Positions 42,193 to 51,885 of a stretch of 64,000 bases of DNA are shown here, in pieces. Below the pieces are notes generated by a model. It saw nothing but the letters and a program-made list of their open reading frames with translations. It searched no databases and was not told the origin of the DNA. Source of the stretch: Hyphomicrobiales bacterium (GTDB taxonomy: Bacteria > Pseudomonadota > Alphaproteobacteria > Rhizobiales > Rhizobiaceae); assembly GCA_900466005.1 (NCBI GenBank), contig UEGQ01000007.1:328639-392638 (forward strand), written 5' to 3'. Within the stretch, counting starts at the first letter, position 1, and each line of letters begins with the position of its first letter. The translations under genes were made by a program, and so were the position numbers.

Positions 42193-45100
42193 TCTCCCTC
42201 TTCGACGCCAAGACCATCGCGCGGGCCGAAACCGCGCTGACGCTTTCGAGCGTGCCGGACGGCATGGACGCCTTCCTGATCGCCGAACTCGCGCGTCAGG
42301 GACGGCCCGTCGCCTATGTGCTCTCCGACGGCCAGAAGCTCGCCGACATCGAGCAGGTGCTCTCCTTCGCCGCACCGGAAATTCCGGTGCTGACCCTGCC
42401 GGCCTGGGACTGCCTTCCCTATGACCGCGTTTCGCCGAGCGCCGACGTTTCCGCGCGCCGCCTGACCGCGCTCGGCGGCCTGATCGCCCATCGCCGCAAG
42501 CCGCATCCCGGCGTCGTTCTCGTGACGGTCAACGCGATGCTGCAGCGGGTCGCCCCGGCCGACGTCATCGAGAGCCTCGCCTTCTCCGCCCGTCCGGGCA
42601 ACCAGATCCGCATGGACGACGTGGCATCGCGGCTCGAACGCAATGGCTTCGAGCGTGTGGCCACAGTCCGCGAGGTCGGAGAATTCGCCGTCCGCGGCGG
42701 CATCCTCGACGTCTTCGTGCCGGGGGCGGAAGAGCCGGTTCGCCTCGATTTCTTCGGCGATACGCTGGAATCGATCCGCTATTTCGACCCGGCGAGCCAG
42801 CGCACCACCGGACAGGCCCGTTCCCTCGACCTCAATCCGATGAGCGAGGTGACGCTGACGCCGGAGAGCATCGCCCGCTTCCGCAAGAACTATCTCTCGC
42901 TCTTCGGGGCCGCCACCCGCGACGACGCGCTCTATGCCGCCGTCTCGGAAGGGCGCCGCTATGCGGGCCTCGAACACTGGCTGCCGCTCTTCCACGATCA
43001 TCTGGAAACGGTCTTCGACTATCTCGAAGGCTTCCTGGTCGTCACCGACCACACCGTTCGCGAGGCCGCCGAGGAACGGGCAAAGCAGGTCCGCGACTAT
43101 TACGAGGCGCGCCACCACGCCGGCGATGTCGGCAAAGGTCATCTCGGCCAGGGCACGCCCTATAAGCCCGTGCCGCCCGAGCGGCTTTATCTCAATGCGG
43201 CGCAGTTTGCGAAGACGCTCGACACCGTGGCGCCGATCCGTCTCACGCCCTTCGCCGAGCACGAGGGTGAAACGCGAAGGGTGGTGGAGATCGCCGCCCG
43301 TCCGAGCCCGCGCTGGGCGAAGACCGCCATCGACACCGCCGAGGGCAATCGCGTCAACGTCTTCGACCAGGCCGTCCGCTACATCGCCGACAAGCGTGCC
43401 TCGGGCGCCAAAGTGCTCGTCGCCGGCTGGTCTGACGGTTCGCTCGACCGCCTCTGCCAGGTGCTTGCCGAGCACGGTCTCGAAAAGCTGGTGCCGCTCA
43501 AGTCGCTGAAGGACGTCGACACGCTGAAGAAGGGCGAGGGCGGTGCCGCCGTCCTCAGTCTCGAAGGCGGGTTCGAAGCGGGCGATCTCGTCATCGTCGG
43601 CGAGCAGGACATTCTCGGCGACCGCATGGTGCGCCGCTCCAAGCGCCGAAAGCGTGCCGCCGATTTCATCTCCGAGGTTGCAGGGCTGGACGAAGGGTCG
43701 ATCGTCGTCCACGCCGAACACGGCATCGGCCGCTTCGTCGGCCTGCGTACCATCGAGGCCGCCGGCGCGCCGCATGCCTGCCTCGAACTGCTCTACGCCG
43801 ACGACGCAAAGCTCTTCCTGCCCGTTGAGAACATCGACCTCCTGTCGCGCTACGGCTCGGAAGGCAGCGATGCCCAGCTCGACCGTCTCGGCGGCGGCGC
43901 CTGGCAGATGCGCAAGGCGAAGCTCAAGCGCCGCCTGCTCGACATGGCCGACGGTCTGATCCGCATCGCCGCCGAGCGGCTGACGCGCTCAGCGCCGGTG
44001 CTGACCACCCAGGAAGGCCTCTACGACGAATTCGCCGCCCGCTTCCCCTATGACGAGACCGAAGACCAGATGAACGCCATCGACGCGGTGCGCGGCGATC
44101 TCGGCGCCGGCCGTCCGATGGATCGCCTCGTCTGCGGCGACGTCGGCTTCGGCAAGACGGAAGTGGCGCTCAGAGCCGCCTTCACCGCCGCGATGAACGG
44201 CGTGCAGGTCGCCGTCGTCGTGCCGACGACGCTTCTCGCCCGCCAGCATTTCAAGACCTTTTCCGAGCGTTTCCGCGGCCTGCCGATTCGCGTGCAGCAG
44301 GCTTCGCGGCTGGTCGGCGCCAAGGAGCTCAACCTCGTCAAGAAGGAAGTGGCGGAAGGCAAGACCGACATCGTCGTCGGTACCCATGCGCTTCTCGGCT
44401 CCGGCATCAAGTTCGCCAATCTCGGCCTCCTCATCATCGACGAGGAGCAGCACTTCGGCGTCAAGCACAAGGAACGGCTGAAGGAACTGAAGTCGGACGT
44501 CCACGTCCTGACGCTGTCGGCGACGCCGATCCCGCGCACGCTCCAGCTTGCGATGACCGGCGTTCGCGAACTTTCGCTCATCACCACACCGCCGGTCGAT
44601 CGCATGGCGGTCCGGACCTTCATCTCGCCCTTCGATCCGCTGGTGATCCGCGAGACGCTGATGCGCGAACACTATCGCGGCGGCCAGAGCTTCTATGTCT
44701 GCCCGCGGCTTTCCGATCTCGCCGACGTTCAGGCCTTCCTGCAGTCCGACGTGCCGGAGCTGAAGGTCGCCGTCGCCCACGGACAGATGGCCGCCGGCGA
44801 GCTGGAAGACATCATGAACGCCTTCTACGACGGCCGCTACGATGTGCTCCTCTCGACCACCATCGTCGAATCGGGCCTCGACGTGCCGACCGCCAACACG
44901 CTGGTCGTCCACCGCGCCGACATGTTCGGCCTCGCCCAGCTCTATCAGTTGCGCGGCCGCGTCGGGCGCTCCAAGGTCCGCGCCTTCGCGCTGCTGACGC
45001 TGCCGGTCAACAAGGTGCTGACCTCGTCTGCCGAGCGCCGCCTGAAGGTGTTGCAGTCGCTCGACACGCTCGGCGCCGGCTTCCAGCTCGCAAGCCACGA

Positions 45101-45695
45101 CCTCGACATCCGCGGCGCAGGCAACCTGCTCGGCGAGGAGCAGTCCGGCCACATCAAGGAAGTCGGCTTCGAGCTCTACCAGCACATGCTGGAAGAGGCG
45201 GTCGCCGAGGTGAAGGGCGTCGACGTCGTCGAGGATACCGGCTGGTCGCCGCAGATTTCCGTCGGCACCTCGGTGATGATCCCGGACGACTACGTGCCGG
45301 ACCTGCACCTGCGCCTCGGCCTCTATCGTCGCCTCGGCGAGCTGACCGAACTCGGCGAGATCGACGCCTTCGGCGCGGAGATGATCGACCGCTTCGGGCC
45401 GATGCCGGCGGAAGTCCAGAGCTTGTTGAAGATCGTCTACATCAAGGCGCTCTGCCGCAAGGCGAATGTCGAGAGGCTCGAGGCGGGCCCGAAGGGCGTC
45501 GTCGTCCAGTTCCGCAACAAGGAATTCCCGAACCCGGCAGCACTCGTCGGCTACATCGCCAAACAGGGCACGATGGCGAAGATCCGCCCCGATCAGAGCG
45601 TTTTCCTCACCCGCGACCTGCCGACGCCCGAAAAGCGGCTCGCCGGCGCGGCGATGGTCATGACCCAGATGGCCGAGCTCGCGCGTCAGCCCTGA
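42189..45695 (+). CDS. mfd: Transcription-repair coupling factor Mfd (1168 aa)
   Basis: Mfd displaces RNA polymerase stalled at lesions and recruits UvrA. The N-terminal UvrB-like module is followed by the RNA polymerase interaction domain (IVVHAEHGIGRFVGLRTIEA), then the RecG-like translocase: VCGDVGFGKTEVALRAAFTA, LLIIDEEQHFGVKHKERLKE (DEEQ), TLSATPIPRTLQLAMTGVRE and QLYQLRGRVGRSKVRAFALL. A C-terminal TRCF regulatory domain ends the protein. Its partner UvrA is encoded at 60.4-63.3 kb. Confidence 0.97.
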   Translation: MISLFDAKTIARAETALTLSSVPDGMDAFLIAELARQGRPVAYVLSDGQKLADIEQVLSFAAPEIPVLTLPAWDCLPYDRVSPSADVSARRLTALGGLIAHRRKPHPGVVLVTVNAMLQRVAPADVIESLAFSARPGNQIRMDDVASRLERNGFERVATVREVGEFAVRGGILDVFVPGAEEPVRLDFFGDTLESIRYFDPASQRTTGQARSLDLNPMSEVTLTPESIARFRKNYLSLFGAATRDDALYAAVSEGRRYAGLEHWLPLFHDHLETVFDYLEGFLVVTDHTVREAAEERAKQVRDYYEARHHAGDVGKGHLGQGTPYKPVPPERLYLNAAQFAKTLDTVAPIRLTPFAEHEGETRRVVEIAARPSPRWAKTAIDTAEGNRVNVFDQAVRYIADKRASGAKVLVAGWSDGSLDRLCQVLAEHGLEKLVPLKSLKDVDTLKKGEGGAAVLSLEGGFEAGDLVIVGEQDILGDRMVRRSKRRKRAADFISEVAGLDEGSIVVHAEHGIGRFVGLRTIEAAGAPHACLELLYADDAKLFLPVENIDLLSRYGSEGSDAQLDRLGGGAWQMRKAKLKRRLLDMADGLIRIAAERLTRSAPVLTTQEGLYDEFAARFPYDETEDQMNAIDAVRGDLGAGRPMDRLVCGDVGFGKTEVALRAAFTAAMNGVQVAVVVPTTLLARQHFKTFSERFRGLPIRVQQASRLVGAKELNLVKKEVAEGKTDIVVGTHALLGSGIKFANLGLLIIDEEQHFGVKHKERLKELKSDVHVLTLSATPIPRTLQLAMTGVRELSLITTPPVDRMAVRTFISPFDPLVIRETLMREHYRGGQSFYVCPRLSDLADVQAFLQSDVPELKVAVAHGQMAAGELEDIMNAFYDGRYDVLLSTTIVESGLDVPTANTLVVHRADMFGLAQLYQLRGRVGRSKVRAFALLTLPVNKVLTSSAERRLKVLQSLDTLGAGFQLASHDLDIRGAGNLLGEEQSGHIKEVGFELYQHMLEEAVAEVKGVDVVEDTGWSPQISVGTSVMIPDDYVPDLHLRLGLYRRLGELTELGEIDAFGAEMIDRFGPMPAEVQSLLKIVYIKALCRKANVERLEAGPKGVVVQFRNKEFPNPAALVGYIAKQGTMAKIRPDQSVFLTRDLPTPEKRLAGAAMVMTQMAELARQP

Positions 45696-46636
45696 CGGTC
45701 GACATCGGCCGGCGCTTCGGGCTCGGCCGAAAGGGCCGCCTGCGGCGCGGCGGCAAGCGAAGGCGGCAGTGGTACGCCGCGCTGGCGTTCGCGGATGACG
45801 GTGAGCAGTCCCGAGCCGACGATGAGCACGATGCCGGCGAACATCGGCAAATCCAGGCGATCACCGAAGAGCACGTAGCCGAAGAGCACCGCCCAGATCA
45901 TCTGGCTGTACTGGATCGGCCCGACGACCGCCGCCGAGGCATAGAAGGAGGCGACCATCAGCAGCACGTTGCCGACGGTCGCGAGGATGCCGAAGGACGC
46001 CAGCAGCGAAAAATCGTGGACCGTCGGCCAGACGAAACCGGGCGCCATCAGCGCCCCGGAAATCAGGAGGCTGCCGAGAAAACCCGCGCCATAGAGCGAC
46101 ACGCTCTTTTCGGCCGGGCCGACCGCCCGGTAGATGACGATGGAAATGGCGCCGGTGAAGCCGGAGACGAGCGCCGTAAGATGCCCGAACGACAGGTCGC
46201 GGAAGCCCGGCCGCAGGACGACGAGCACGCCGACGAAGCCGATGATCACCGCCGACCAGCGCCGCACGCCGACCTTCTCCTTGAGAAAAATCACCGAGAG
46301 GATCGTGGCGAAGGAGGGCAGCAGGAAGATCAGGCTGAACGCCTCCGCCATGCTGAGCTCGGTGAAGGCGATGATGCTGCCGACGGTGCCGATCGCCGAA
46401 CAGACGAATCGCAGGAGCCAGAGCGGCCGGTTCGTCGTGCGCACGAGATCGGACCAGCGGTCGCCCCGCTTCAGCAGGAACGGGACCGCGAGGAGGCCGA
46501 AGCAGGAGCCGAAGAAGGCCGCTTCCAGCGGCGGCACGCGGCCGTCGATAAGCTTCACCGAAGCGTCGCTGATGGCATAGGCGACAAAGCAGACGAAGGC
46601 GATCAGGACGCCTTTGAGGGTGGTGTCTTGGGACAA
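45686..46636 (-). CDS. EamA/DMT-superfamily transporter (316 aa)
   Basis: Ten hydrophobic segments in two EamA repeats. LTALVSGFTGAISIVIYRAV begins the second repeat. A polar C-terminal tail of about 30 residues is Pro/Ala-rich. The start is TTG at 46636 with GGAAGA upstream. It overlaps the mfd 3' end convergently by ten bases. Exported compound unknown. Confidence 0.85.
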   Translation of the reverse strand: MSQDTTLKGVLIAFVCFVAYAISDASVKLIDGRVPPLEAAFFGSCFGLLAVPFLLKRGDRWSDLVRTTNRPLWLLRFVCSAIGTVGSIIAFTELSMAEAFSLIFLLPSFATILSVIFLKEKVGVRRWSAVIIGFVGVLVVLRPGFRDLSFGHLTALVSGFTGAISIVIYRAVGPAEKSVSLYGAGFLGSLLISGALMAPGFVWPTVHDFSLLASFGILATVGNVLLMVASFYASAAVVGPIQYSQMIWAVLFGYVLFGDRLDLPMFAGIVLIVGSGLLTVIRERQRGVPLPPSLAAAPQAALSAEPEAPADVDRQG

Positions 46637-46694
46637 GGGGGATCTTCCGGGGAGAGATGCGATGCTCTCTGGATAGGTCCCTTCCTGACCGGCG

Positions 46695-47366
46695 TCAATT
46701 CAGTTTTCGCTGATCTTCGGCCTTGAGACGCGCGATGTCGCGGAGTGCATTGGCGAGCACCTCGGGCGTCTGCGCACCGCTGACGGCATATTTCTGGTCG
46801 AAGACGAAGAAGGGTACGCCATTCACGCCCATCTGCTGGGCTGCATCGATTTCGGAAATCACGTGCGCCTTGTCGGCGTCACCCTCGAGCAGAGCCGAAA
46901 TCACCGCGCGGTCGAGCCCCGCCGTCTCCGCGATGTCGAGCAGGACGGCCTTGTCGCCGACATTGCGGCCCTCCTCGAAATTCGCCTTGAACAGCGCGGA
47001 AACGACGCGCTGTTGCGCCTCGCGATCCTCCGTGCCGGCCCAATGGATCAGCCGGTGGGCGTCGAGCGTGTTCGGGCCGATCCTGATCGCATCGAAGTCG
47101 AAGGCGATTCCGACCTCCTGTCCGAGCGCCTTCAACTGCTCGTGGGCGCGGTCCATATTCTCCTTGCCGCCGAGCTTGCGGGCAAGCTCCACCTGCTGGT
47201 CGACGCCTTCCGGCGGATAGTCGGGATTGAGACGGTAGGGACGCCAGTTTACGTCGACGGAAATTTCGTCCTGCACCTCGGCGATTGCGAGGTCGAGACG
47301 CGCCTTGCCGAGAAAGCACCAGGGGCAGACGACGTCCGAGACGATGTCGATGGTGATGCGCTGCAT
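46695..47366 (-). CDS. FrnE-type DsbA-family oxidoreductase (223 aa)
   Basis: The thioredoxin-like active site CPWC is in DIVSDVVCPWCFLGKARLDL. An inserted helical domain follows, and the cis-Pro loop is in MGVNGVPFFVFDQKYAVSGA near 185. No signal peptide is present, so it acts in the cytoplasm, as FrnE-like 2-hydroxychromene-isomerase-fold proteins do. AAAGGA precedes the ATG at 47366. Confidence 0.88.
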   Translation of the reverse strand: MQRITIDIVSDVVCPWCFLGKARLDLAIAEVQDEISVDVNWRPYRLNPDYPPEGVDQQVELARKLGGKENMDRAHEQLKALGQEVGIAFDFDAIRIGPNTLDAHRLIHWAGTEDREAQQRVVSALFKANFEEGRNVGDKAVLLDIAETAGLDRAVISALLEGDADKAHVISEIDAAQQMGVNGVPFFVFDQKYAVSGAQTPEVLANALRDIARLKAEDQRKLN

Positions 47367-47498
47367 GGGGCGTCCTTTCGGTGATCTTGGGCGGCGGAAA
47401 AATTCTGTTTCCGCCACTTAGGGCCAAGGGCCGCGCGCTTCAAGGCGTTACCTTTCAGGAACCACCCGGAAAAGCGGGCGGAAAGGACGAGCGCGCCG

Positions 47499-49304
47499 TC
47501 ACTGCGCCCGTGCATCCCACCATGTCGGCAATTGGTAGCCGTAGAGCGGCACCTGCTCAGGGCGGGCGATACGCGTCCAGTGTGCCACCCACTGTTGGCC
47601 GAGGTGATAGAGCGGCACGACATAGTGGCCGTCGACCAGCAGGCGGTCATAGGCGCGCACGGCGGCCTGGAAATCCTCCTGGGTGCGCGCATTCATCAGC
47701 GCGTCGATCATCCGGTCGATATCCGGATCGGCCACACCCGCATAGTTGAAGCTGCCCTGCGCGTCCTTCGATGCCGATCCCCAGCGGTTGACCTGCTCTG
47801 CACCCGGCGACAGCGACGAGGTGTAGGCCTTGATGATCATGTCGTAGTCGAAGCTGTTCGAGCGGGCCTGGTACTGCGCATCGTCGACCGTGCGGATCGC
47901 CATGTCGACGCCGATCATCTTCAGCGCCCGCTGGTAGGCGACCGCCATCTTCTCCTGGCCGGCGTTCTGGGTCATCACCTCGAAGGCGAGCGGCTTGCCG
48001 GCGGCATCGACCATCCTGCCGCCCTGGATCGTGTAGCCGGCCTCCTTGAGCAGGCCGACGGCCTCACGCAGCACCTTGCGGTCGCTGCCGGAGGCATCCG
48101 TCACCGGCATGGTGTAGGTGCCGGCGAGGATTTCCGGAGCGATCTTGTCCTTTGCCGGGCCGAGCAATGCCAGCTCGCGCGCGTCGGCGGCGTTGCCGTA
48201 GGCGCCGAGCTTGGAATTCTGCCAGAAGCTCTGGGTGCGCTGGAACGCATTGTCGTAGAGCGTCTTGTTCATCCATTCGAAATCGAAGGCGAGCGACAGC
48301 GCTTCGCGCACCCGCACATCGCTGAAGATCGGTCGGCGGGTGTTGAAGACGAAGCCGAGCATGCCCGAGGGAAGGCCCGGCTTGAACACTTCCTTGACGA
48401 CGTCACCCTTCTGCACGGCGGGGAAATCATAGGCACGGTCCCAGTGATTCGCGTCACCGTCGGGATAGACGTCGACATCACCTTTCTTGAAGGCTTCGAA
48501 AAGCGTGCTGTCTTGCAGGAAGTAGGTGACGGATATCTCATCGTAGTTGTCGAAGCCGACCTTGGCGGGAATGTCCTTGCCCCAGTAATCCGGGTCCCGT
48601 TGCCACACGATCTTTTCGCCGGGCTGGATCGACTTGATCTTGTAAGGGCCGGAAGCGACCGGGATCGCAAGCGAGGTCTGTTCGAAGGTTGCGGGATCTA
48701 CCGCGTGCTTCGGCAGGATCGGCATCGACAGCGCAAGGATCAGCGGCGTCTCGCGATTGGCCTTGTCGTTGAAGGTGAAGCGCACGCTGCGCTCGCCCAC
48801 CTGTTCCATCTTGGCCACGGCGTCGAGACGTTTATTGTAGGGCGGGCGTCCCTTCTCGGCGAGCAGGTTGAAGGAGAAGATCACGTCTTCCGCCGTCACC
48901 GGCTTGCCGTCGTGCCAGTGCGCTTTCGCATTGAGATTGAACTGGATGAAGCTGCGCTCCTCGTCCCATTCCACGCTTTCCGCCAGCAGGCCGTAGAGCG
49001 AGAACGGCTCGTCGCTGGAGCGCTGCATCAGCGCCTCGTAGAAGAGATTGCCGTATTCCGGGTCCCACACGCCGCGTGCGCTCGTGCGCATGCCCTTGAT
49101 CACGAAGGGATTGAGGCTGTCGAAGGTCCCGACGACGCCGTAGGAAATCTTGCCCCCCTTCTTCACCTGCGGATTGACGTAGGGGAAGTGGGGATAGTCC
49201 GCCGGCAGCGCCACCTGGCCATGCATGGCGATTCCGTGGACGGGCTCGGCCTGAGCCAGTCCGGAAAAGCCCAGGAAGAGGATGGGAAGAAGAAGGCGGC
49301 GCAC
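47499..49304 (-). CDS. Family-5 extracellular solute-binding protein, YejA-like (601 aa)
   Basis: A signal peptide (VRRLLLPILFLGFSGLAQA, cleaved before EPVHG) marks a periplasmic binding protein for peptides or microcin-C-like compounds. GTFDSLNPFVIKG, WHDGKPVTAEDVIFSFNLLA and MLGFVFNTRRPIFSDVRVRE are family-5 hallmarks. The start is GTG at 49304 behind AAAGGA. No permease or ATPase genes adjoin it, so it must work with a transporter encoded elsewhere or lie in an incomplete operon. Confidence 0.87.
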   Translation of the reverse strand: MRRLLLPILFLGFSGLAQAEPVHGIAMHGQVALPADYPHFPYVNPQVKKGGKISYGVVGTFDSLNPFVIKGMRTSARGVWDPEYGNLFYEALMQRSSDEPFSLYGLLAESVEWDEERSFIQFNLNAKAHWHDGKPVTAEDVIFSFNLLAEKGRPPYNKRLDAVAKMEQVGERSVRFTFNDKANRETPLILALSMPILPKHAVDPATFEQTSLAIPVASGPYKIKSIQPGEKIVWQRDPDYWGKDIPAKVGFDNYDEISVTYFLQDSTLFEAFKKGDVDVYPDGDANHWDRAYDFPAVQKGDVVKEVFKPGLPSGMLGFVFNTRRPIFSDVRVREALSLAFDFEWMNKTLYDNAFQRTQSFWQNSKLGAYGNAADARELALLGPAKDKIAPEILAGTYTMPVTDASGSDRKVLREAVGLLKEAGYTIQGGRMVDAAGKPLAFEVMTQNAGQEKMAVAYQRALKMIGVDMAIRTVDDAQYQARSNSFDYDMIIKAYTSSLSPGAEQVNRWGSASKDAQGSFNYAGVADPDIDRMIDALMNARTQEDFQAAVRAYDRLLVDGHYVVPLYHLGQQWVAHWTRIARPEQVPLYGYQLPTWWDARAQ

Positions 49305-49572
49305 GTCGATTCCTTTCGGCTGATGTCGGATTCGCCGGCGGAAGTTACCACGAAGACCATAAAACCAACACATCGGGCGGCCAATTTCGCCCCGCGGCGC
49401 AAGGAAGGCCCAAAGAAGGGCTGGATATTCGCTGTTGCCCGATGTAACAGGTGTGACCGGGTAGCCAAGGTCATGTATTTGCCTCATTTGAACGACAGGT
49501 GACTGGCAGCACGACCGAGCGGTACCGTACCGTGAGTGCGGTTCGGGTTGGTTTTCAGGAGACGGAATTCGT

Positions 49573-50214
49573 ATGATGCTTAAAGCAAACAAAGCCACGC
49601 GGGCGGTTCTTTCCGCGCTTGTCCTCACCATCGGCACGGCCGCCGTTCCTGCGGTCTCGTCCGCACAGGATGCCGGCGCCGCCGCGAATGCCGCTCCGCC
49701 GAAGTGGTTCAAGACCTGCCAGAAGCAGGAGGACAACGATGTCTGCGTGGTGCAGAATCAGCAGCTCGCCCAGAACGGCCAGCTCCTGACCGCCGTCGGC
49801 CTCATCAGCGTCGAAGGCAAGATCAACCGCAAGATCCTGCAGGTCACCGTTCCGACCGCCCGCCTCATCCCGCCGGGTATCATGATGCAGATCGATGGTG
49901 GCAAGGGCCAGAAGCTCGACTACGCCGTCTGCCTGCCCGACCGCTGCACGGCCGAAATGCCGATGACCGACGCGATCATCGCGAGCCTCAAGAAGGGCAA
50001 CGAGGTGGTCTTCACCTCGATCAACTTCCGCCGCGCGCCGAACCCGATCAAGATCTCGCTCGAAGGCTTCACCGGCGCCTATGACGGCGAGGCGATGTCG
50101 CAGTCGCAGGCCGAGGAGCGCCAGCGTCTCCTGCAGGAAGTCATGCAGAAGAAGACCGACGAGAGCCGCAAGGCACTCGAGGCAGCCCAGGACAAGGCGA
50201 AGACCGGCAACTGA
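49573..50214 (+). CDS. Invasion-associated locus B (IalB) family protein (213 aa)
   Basis: A signal peptide (about residues 1-31, ending VSSAQ) and an IalB domain with WFKTCQKQEDNDVCVVQNQQ, KILQVTVPTARLIPPGIMMQ, YAVCLPDRCTAEMPMTDAII and FTSINFRRAPNPIKISLEGF are clear. Two Cys pairs likely form disulfides. The last 40 residues are a charged helix. The family is named from Bartonella but is common in non-pathogenic rhizobia; a cell-envelope role is likely. Confidence 0.9.
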   Translation: MMLKANKATRAVLSALVLTIGTAAVPAVSSAQDAGAAANAAPPKWFKTCQKQEDNDVCVVQNQQLAQNGQLLTAVGLISVEGKINRKILQVTVPTARLIPPGIMMQIDGGKGQKLDYAVCLPDRCTAEMPMTDAIIASLKKGNEVVFTSINFRRAPNPIKISLEGFTGAYDGEAMSQSQAEERQRLLQEVMQKKTDESRKALEAAQDKAKTGN

Positions 50215-50234
50215 TTGCCGACAAGCATCAATGG

Positions 50235-50263
50235 AAAAGGCCCGGTCTCCCGGGCCTTTTTTT
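50235..50263 (+). terminator. Rho-independent terminator after ialB
   Basis: GGCCCGG (50239-50245) pairs with CCGGGCC (50250-50256) around TCTC and is followed by seven T residues. Confidence 0.95.
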
Positions 50264-50293
50264 CGTTTGTGTCGCCTTGCGATCGGCGATGGT

Positions 50294-50623
50294 CTAGTGG
50301 GCGAAGTTGATCCTCGGCTTGTAGCGGCCCGCCTGTTCCATCACGAAGATCTGGTTCACTTGCGGGTTGCGCAGCGGAACGTCGCTGTCGTCGTGCTCCA
50401 GATTCTGCTCCGAGACGTAGGCGACGTATTCCGTCTCCTCGTTCTCCGCGAGCAGGTGATAGAAGGGCTGATCCCTGTTCGGCCGGACCTCCGCCGGTAT
50501 CGAGTTCCACCATTCTTCCGAATTCGCAAACTCCGGATCCACATCAAAAACGACGCCCCGGAACGGAAAGAACTTGTGGCGGACGACTTCCCCGATGCCA
50601 AATTTTGCGCTGCTCTGTTTCAT
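50294..50623 (-). CDS. hspQ: Heat shock protein HspQ (109 aa)
   Basis: A small DNA/protein-quality factor of the HspQ (YccV-like) family: KFGIGEVVRHKFFPFRGVVF, DVDPEFANSEEWWNSIP and NRDQPFYHLLAENEETEYVA are the family signature. In enterobacteria HspQ regulates DnaA stability and Lon degradation; conservation of that role here is not tested. It is convergent with ialB. Confidence 0.92.
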   Translation of the reverse strand: MKQSSAKFGIGEVVRHKFFPFRGVVFDVDPEFANSEEWWNSIPAEVRPNRDQPFYHLLAENEETEYVAYVSEQNLEHDDSDVPLRNPQVNQIFVMEQAGRYKPRINFAH

Positions 50624-50732
50624 GGCGTGAACATCCTTTCCCCCAAGAAATTGGGGTCGAGAACATCGGTAATCAAGGGTTTAGGGTGAAAACCGTTCAA
50701 TGTGCGACAAAGCCGTGTCGCACATGCGTTCG

Positions 50733-51653
50733 TCAGGATCGACGTTTGACCGGGGCTATCGCAAGCATGAGCCCACCCATCACCAACACGATGCCGACGG
50801 CGTGATAGGTCTCGAAGCGTTCGCCGAGGAGGATGACCGCCATGACGATCGAGGTCGGCGGCATCAGGTAGAGCGTGACGCCGGCCATTGCGGGACCGAA
50901 GACGCGCACGGCATGCTGGAAGCAGTAGAACGCTGCGAGCGAGGCGAAGGCGATGATCCCGGCAAGCGTCGTCCAGTCGCTCGCACTGTCGGGCAGGAGA
51001 CCGCCGGTCACCATTTCGTAGAGGGCAGGCGGCAGGAGGACGATGGCGCCGGAAAACGCCAGCAGGCCGAAGAGCGGCAGCGGCGGCATGGCCGCAACGC
51101 CCGGGTGGCGCAACAGCAGCGAGTAGAGCGCGAAAGCGATCGCCGCGACGAGAATGCCGAGGTCGCCGATGTTGAAGGTGAAACTCTTCGCCGCCGCCCA
51201 GTCCCCCTTGAGCACGATGGCCGCGACGCCGGAAAAGGCGATCGCCATGCCGAGCAGCTCGCCGGGGCGGATGCGCCGGCCCTGCAGGAGCCATTGCAGC
51301 AGGATGATGAACAGTGACGAGGTGGTGTAGATCAGCGTCGCGTTGGAGGCGGTCGTCAGCGTCAGCGCCCAGTAGACGAAGCCGCCGCAGATGCCCATGC
51401 CGAGAAAACCGAGCACAAGCCAGATCGCCGTGTGCTGGCGCACGAACGCAAGGCAGGTCCGTCGCTCGGCATAGACGAAGGGAAAGATGATCATCGCCGA
51501 GCCCATCCAGCGGAGAAACGCGGTGGTGAAGGGGGCGATCTCGCCGGTGATGCCGCGACCGAAGATCAGGTTGCTGGAGAAGAAGACCGGCGCCAGGAAA
51601 TAGAGAAGCCAATCGAGCGCTCGCGGTTGCGCGGCCTTGCTGCGGTCGGTCAT
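50733..51653 (-). CDS. EamA/DMT-superfamily transporter (306 aa)
   Basis: Ten hydrophobic segments; PVFFSSNLIFGRGITGEIAP and FLRWMGSAMIIFPFVYAERR are typical of the first EamA repeat, and LYLMPPTSIVMAVILLGERF ends the second. The ATG at 51653 excludes an N-terminal extension. Substrate unknown. The 232-bp gap to glnA includes the glnA terminator. Confidence 0.85.
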   Translation of the reverse strand: MTDRSKAAQPRALDWLLYFLAPVFFSSNLIFGRGITGEIAPFTTAFLRWMGSAMIIFPFVYAERRTCLAFVRQHTAIWLVLGFLGMGICGGFVYWALTLTTASNATLIYTTSSLFIILLQWLLQGRRIRPGELLGMAIAFSGVAAIVLKGDWAAAKSFTFNIGDLGILVAAIAFALYSLLLRHPGVAAMPPLPLFGLLAFSGAIVLLPPALYEMVTGGLLPDSASDWTTLAGIIAFASLAAFYCFQHAVRVFGPAMAGVTLYLMPPTSIVMAVILLGERFETYHAVGIVLVMGGLMLAIAPVKRRS

Positions 51654-51810
51654 CGGAACTCCGGAGGAAAACGGAAGTCTTGGCACCGCTGGCGCGGCAG
51701 GCGAGTCTCTGTGTGGCTGAACCTAGCGCGCACCGCGCGACGAGGAAAGGCGATTTAGCACTCCAGAATTCTGAAGTGATTTGTCAGAAAATAAGGACAT
51801 CCATATGAAA

Positions 51811-51845
51811 CAAAAACAAAAACCGGCGACGCATTGCGCCGCCGG
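51811..51845 (-). terminator. Terminator of the glnB-glnA operon
   Basis: Read on the minus strand, CCGGCGGCGC and GCGTCGCCGG pair around an AAT loop (one G-U pair) and are followed by TTTTTGTTTTTG. Confidence 0.85.
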
Positions 51846-51885
51846 CTTGTTCCTGCCACCGCCCGAAGGCCGGCTATGTCCCGGA

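Noticed and set aside
47499..49304. Complete peptide ABC transporter operon
   Set aside because: Only the binding protein is present; the neighbours are a DsbA-family gene and ialB, with no permease or ATPase in the expected orientation.
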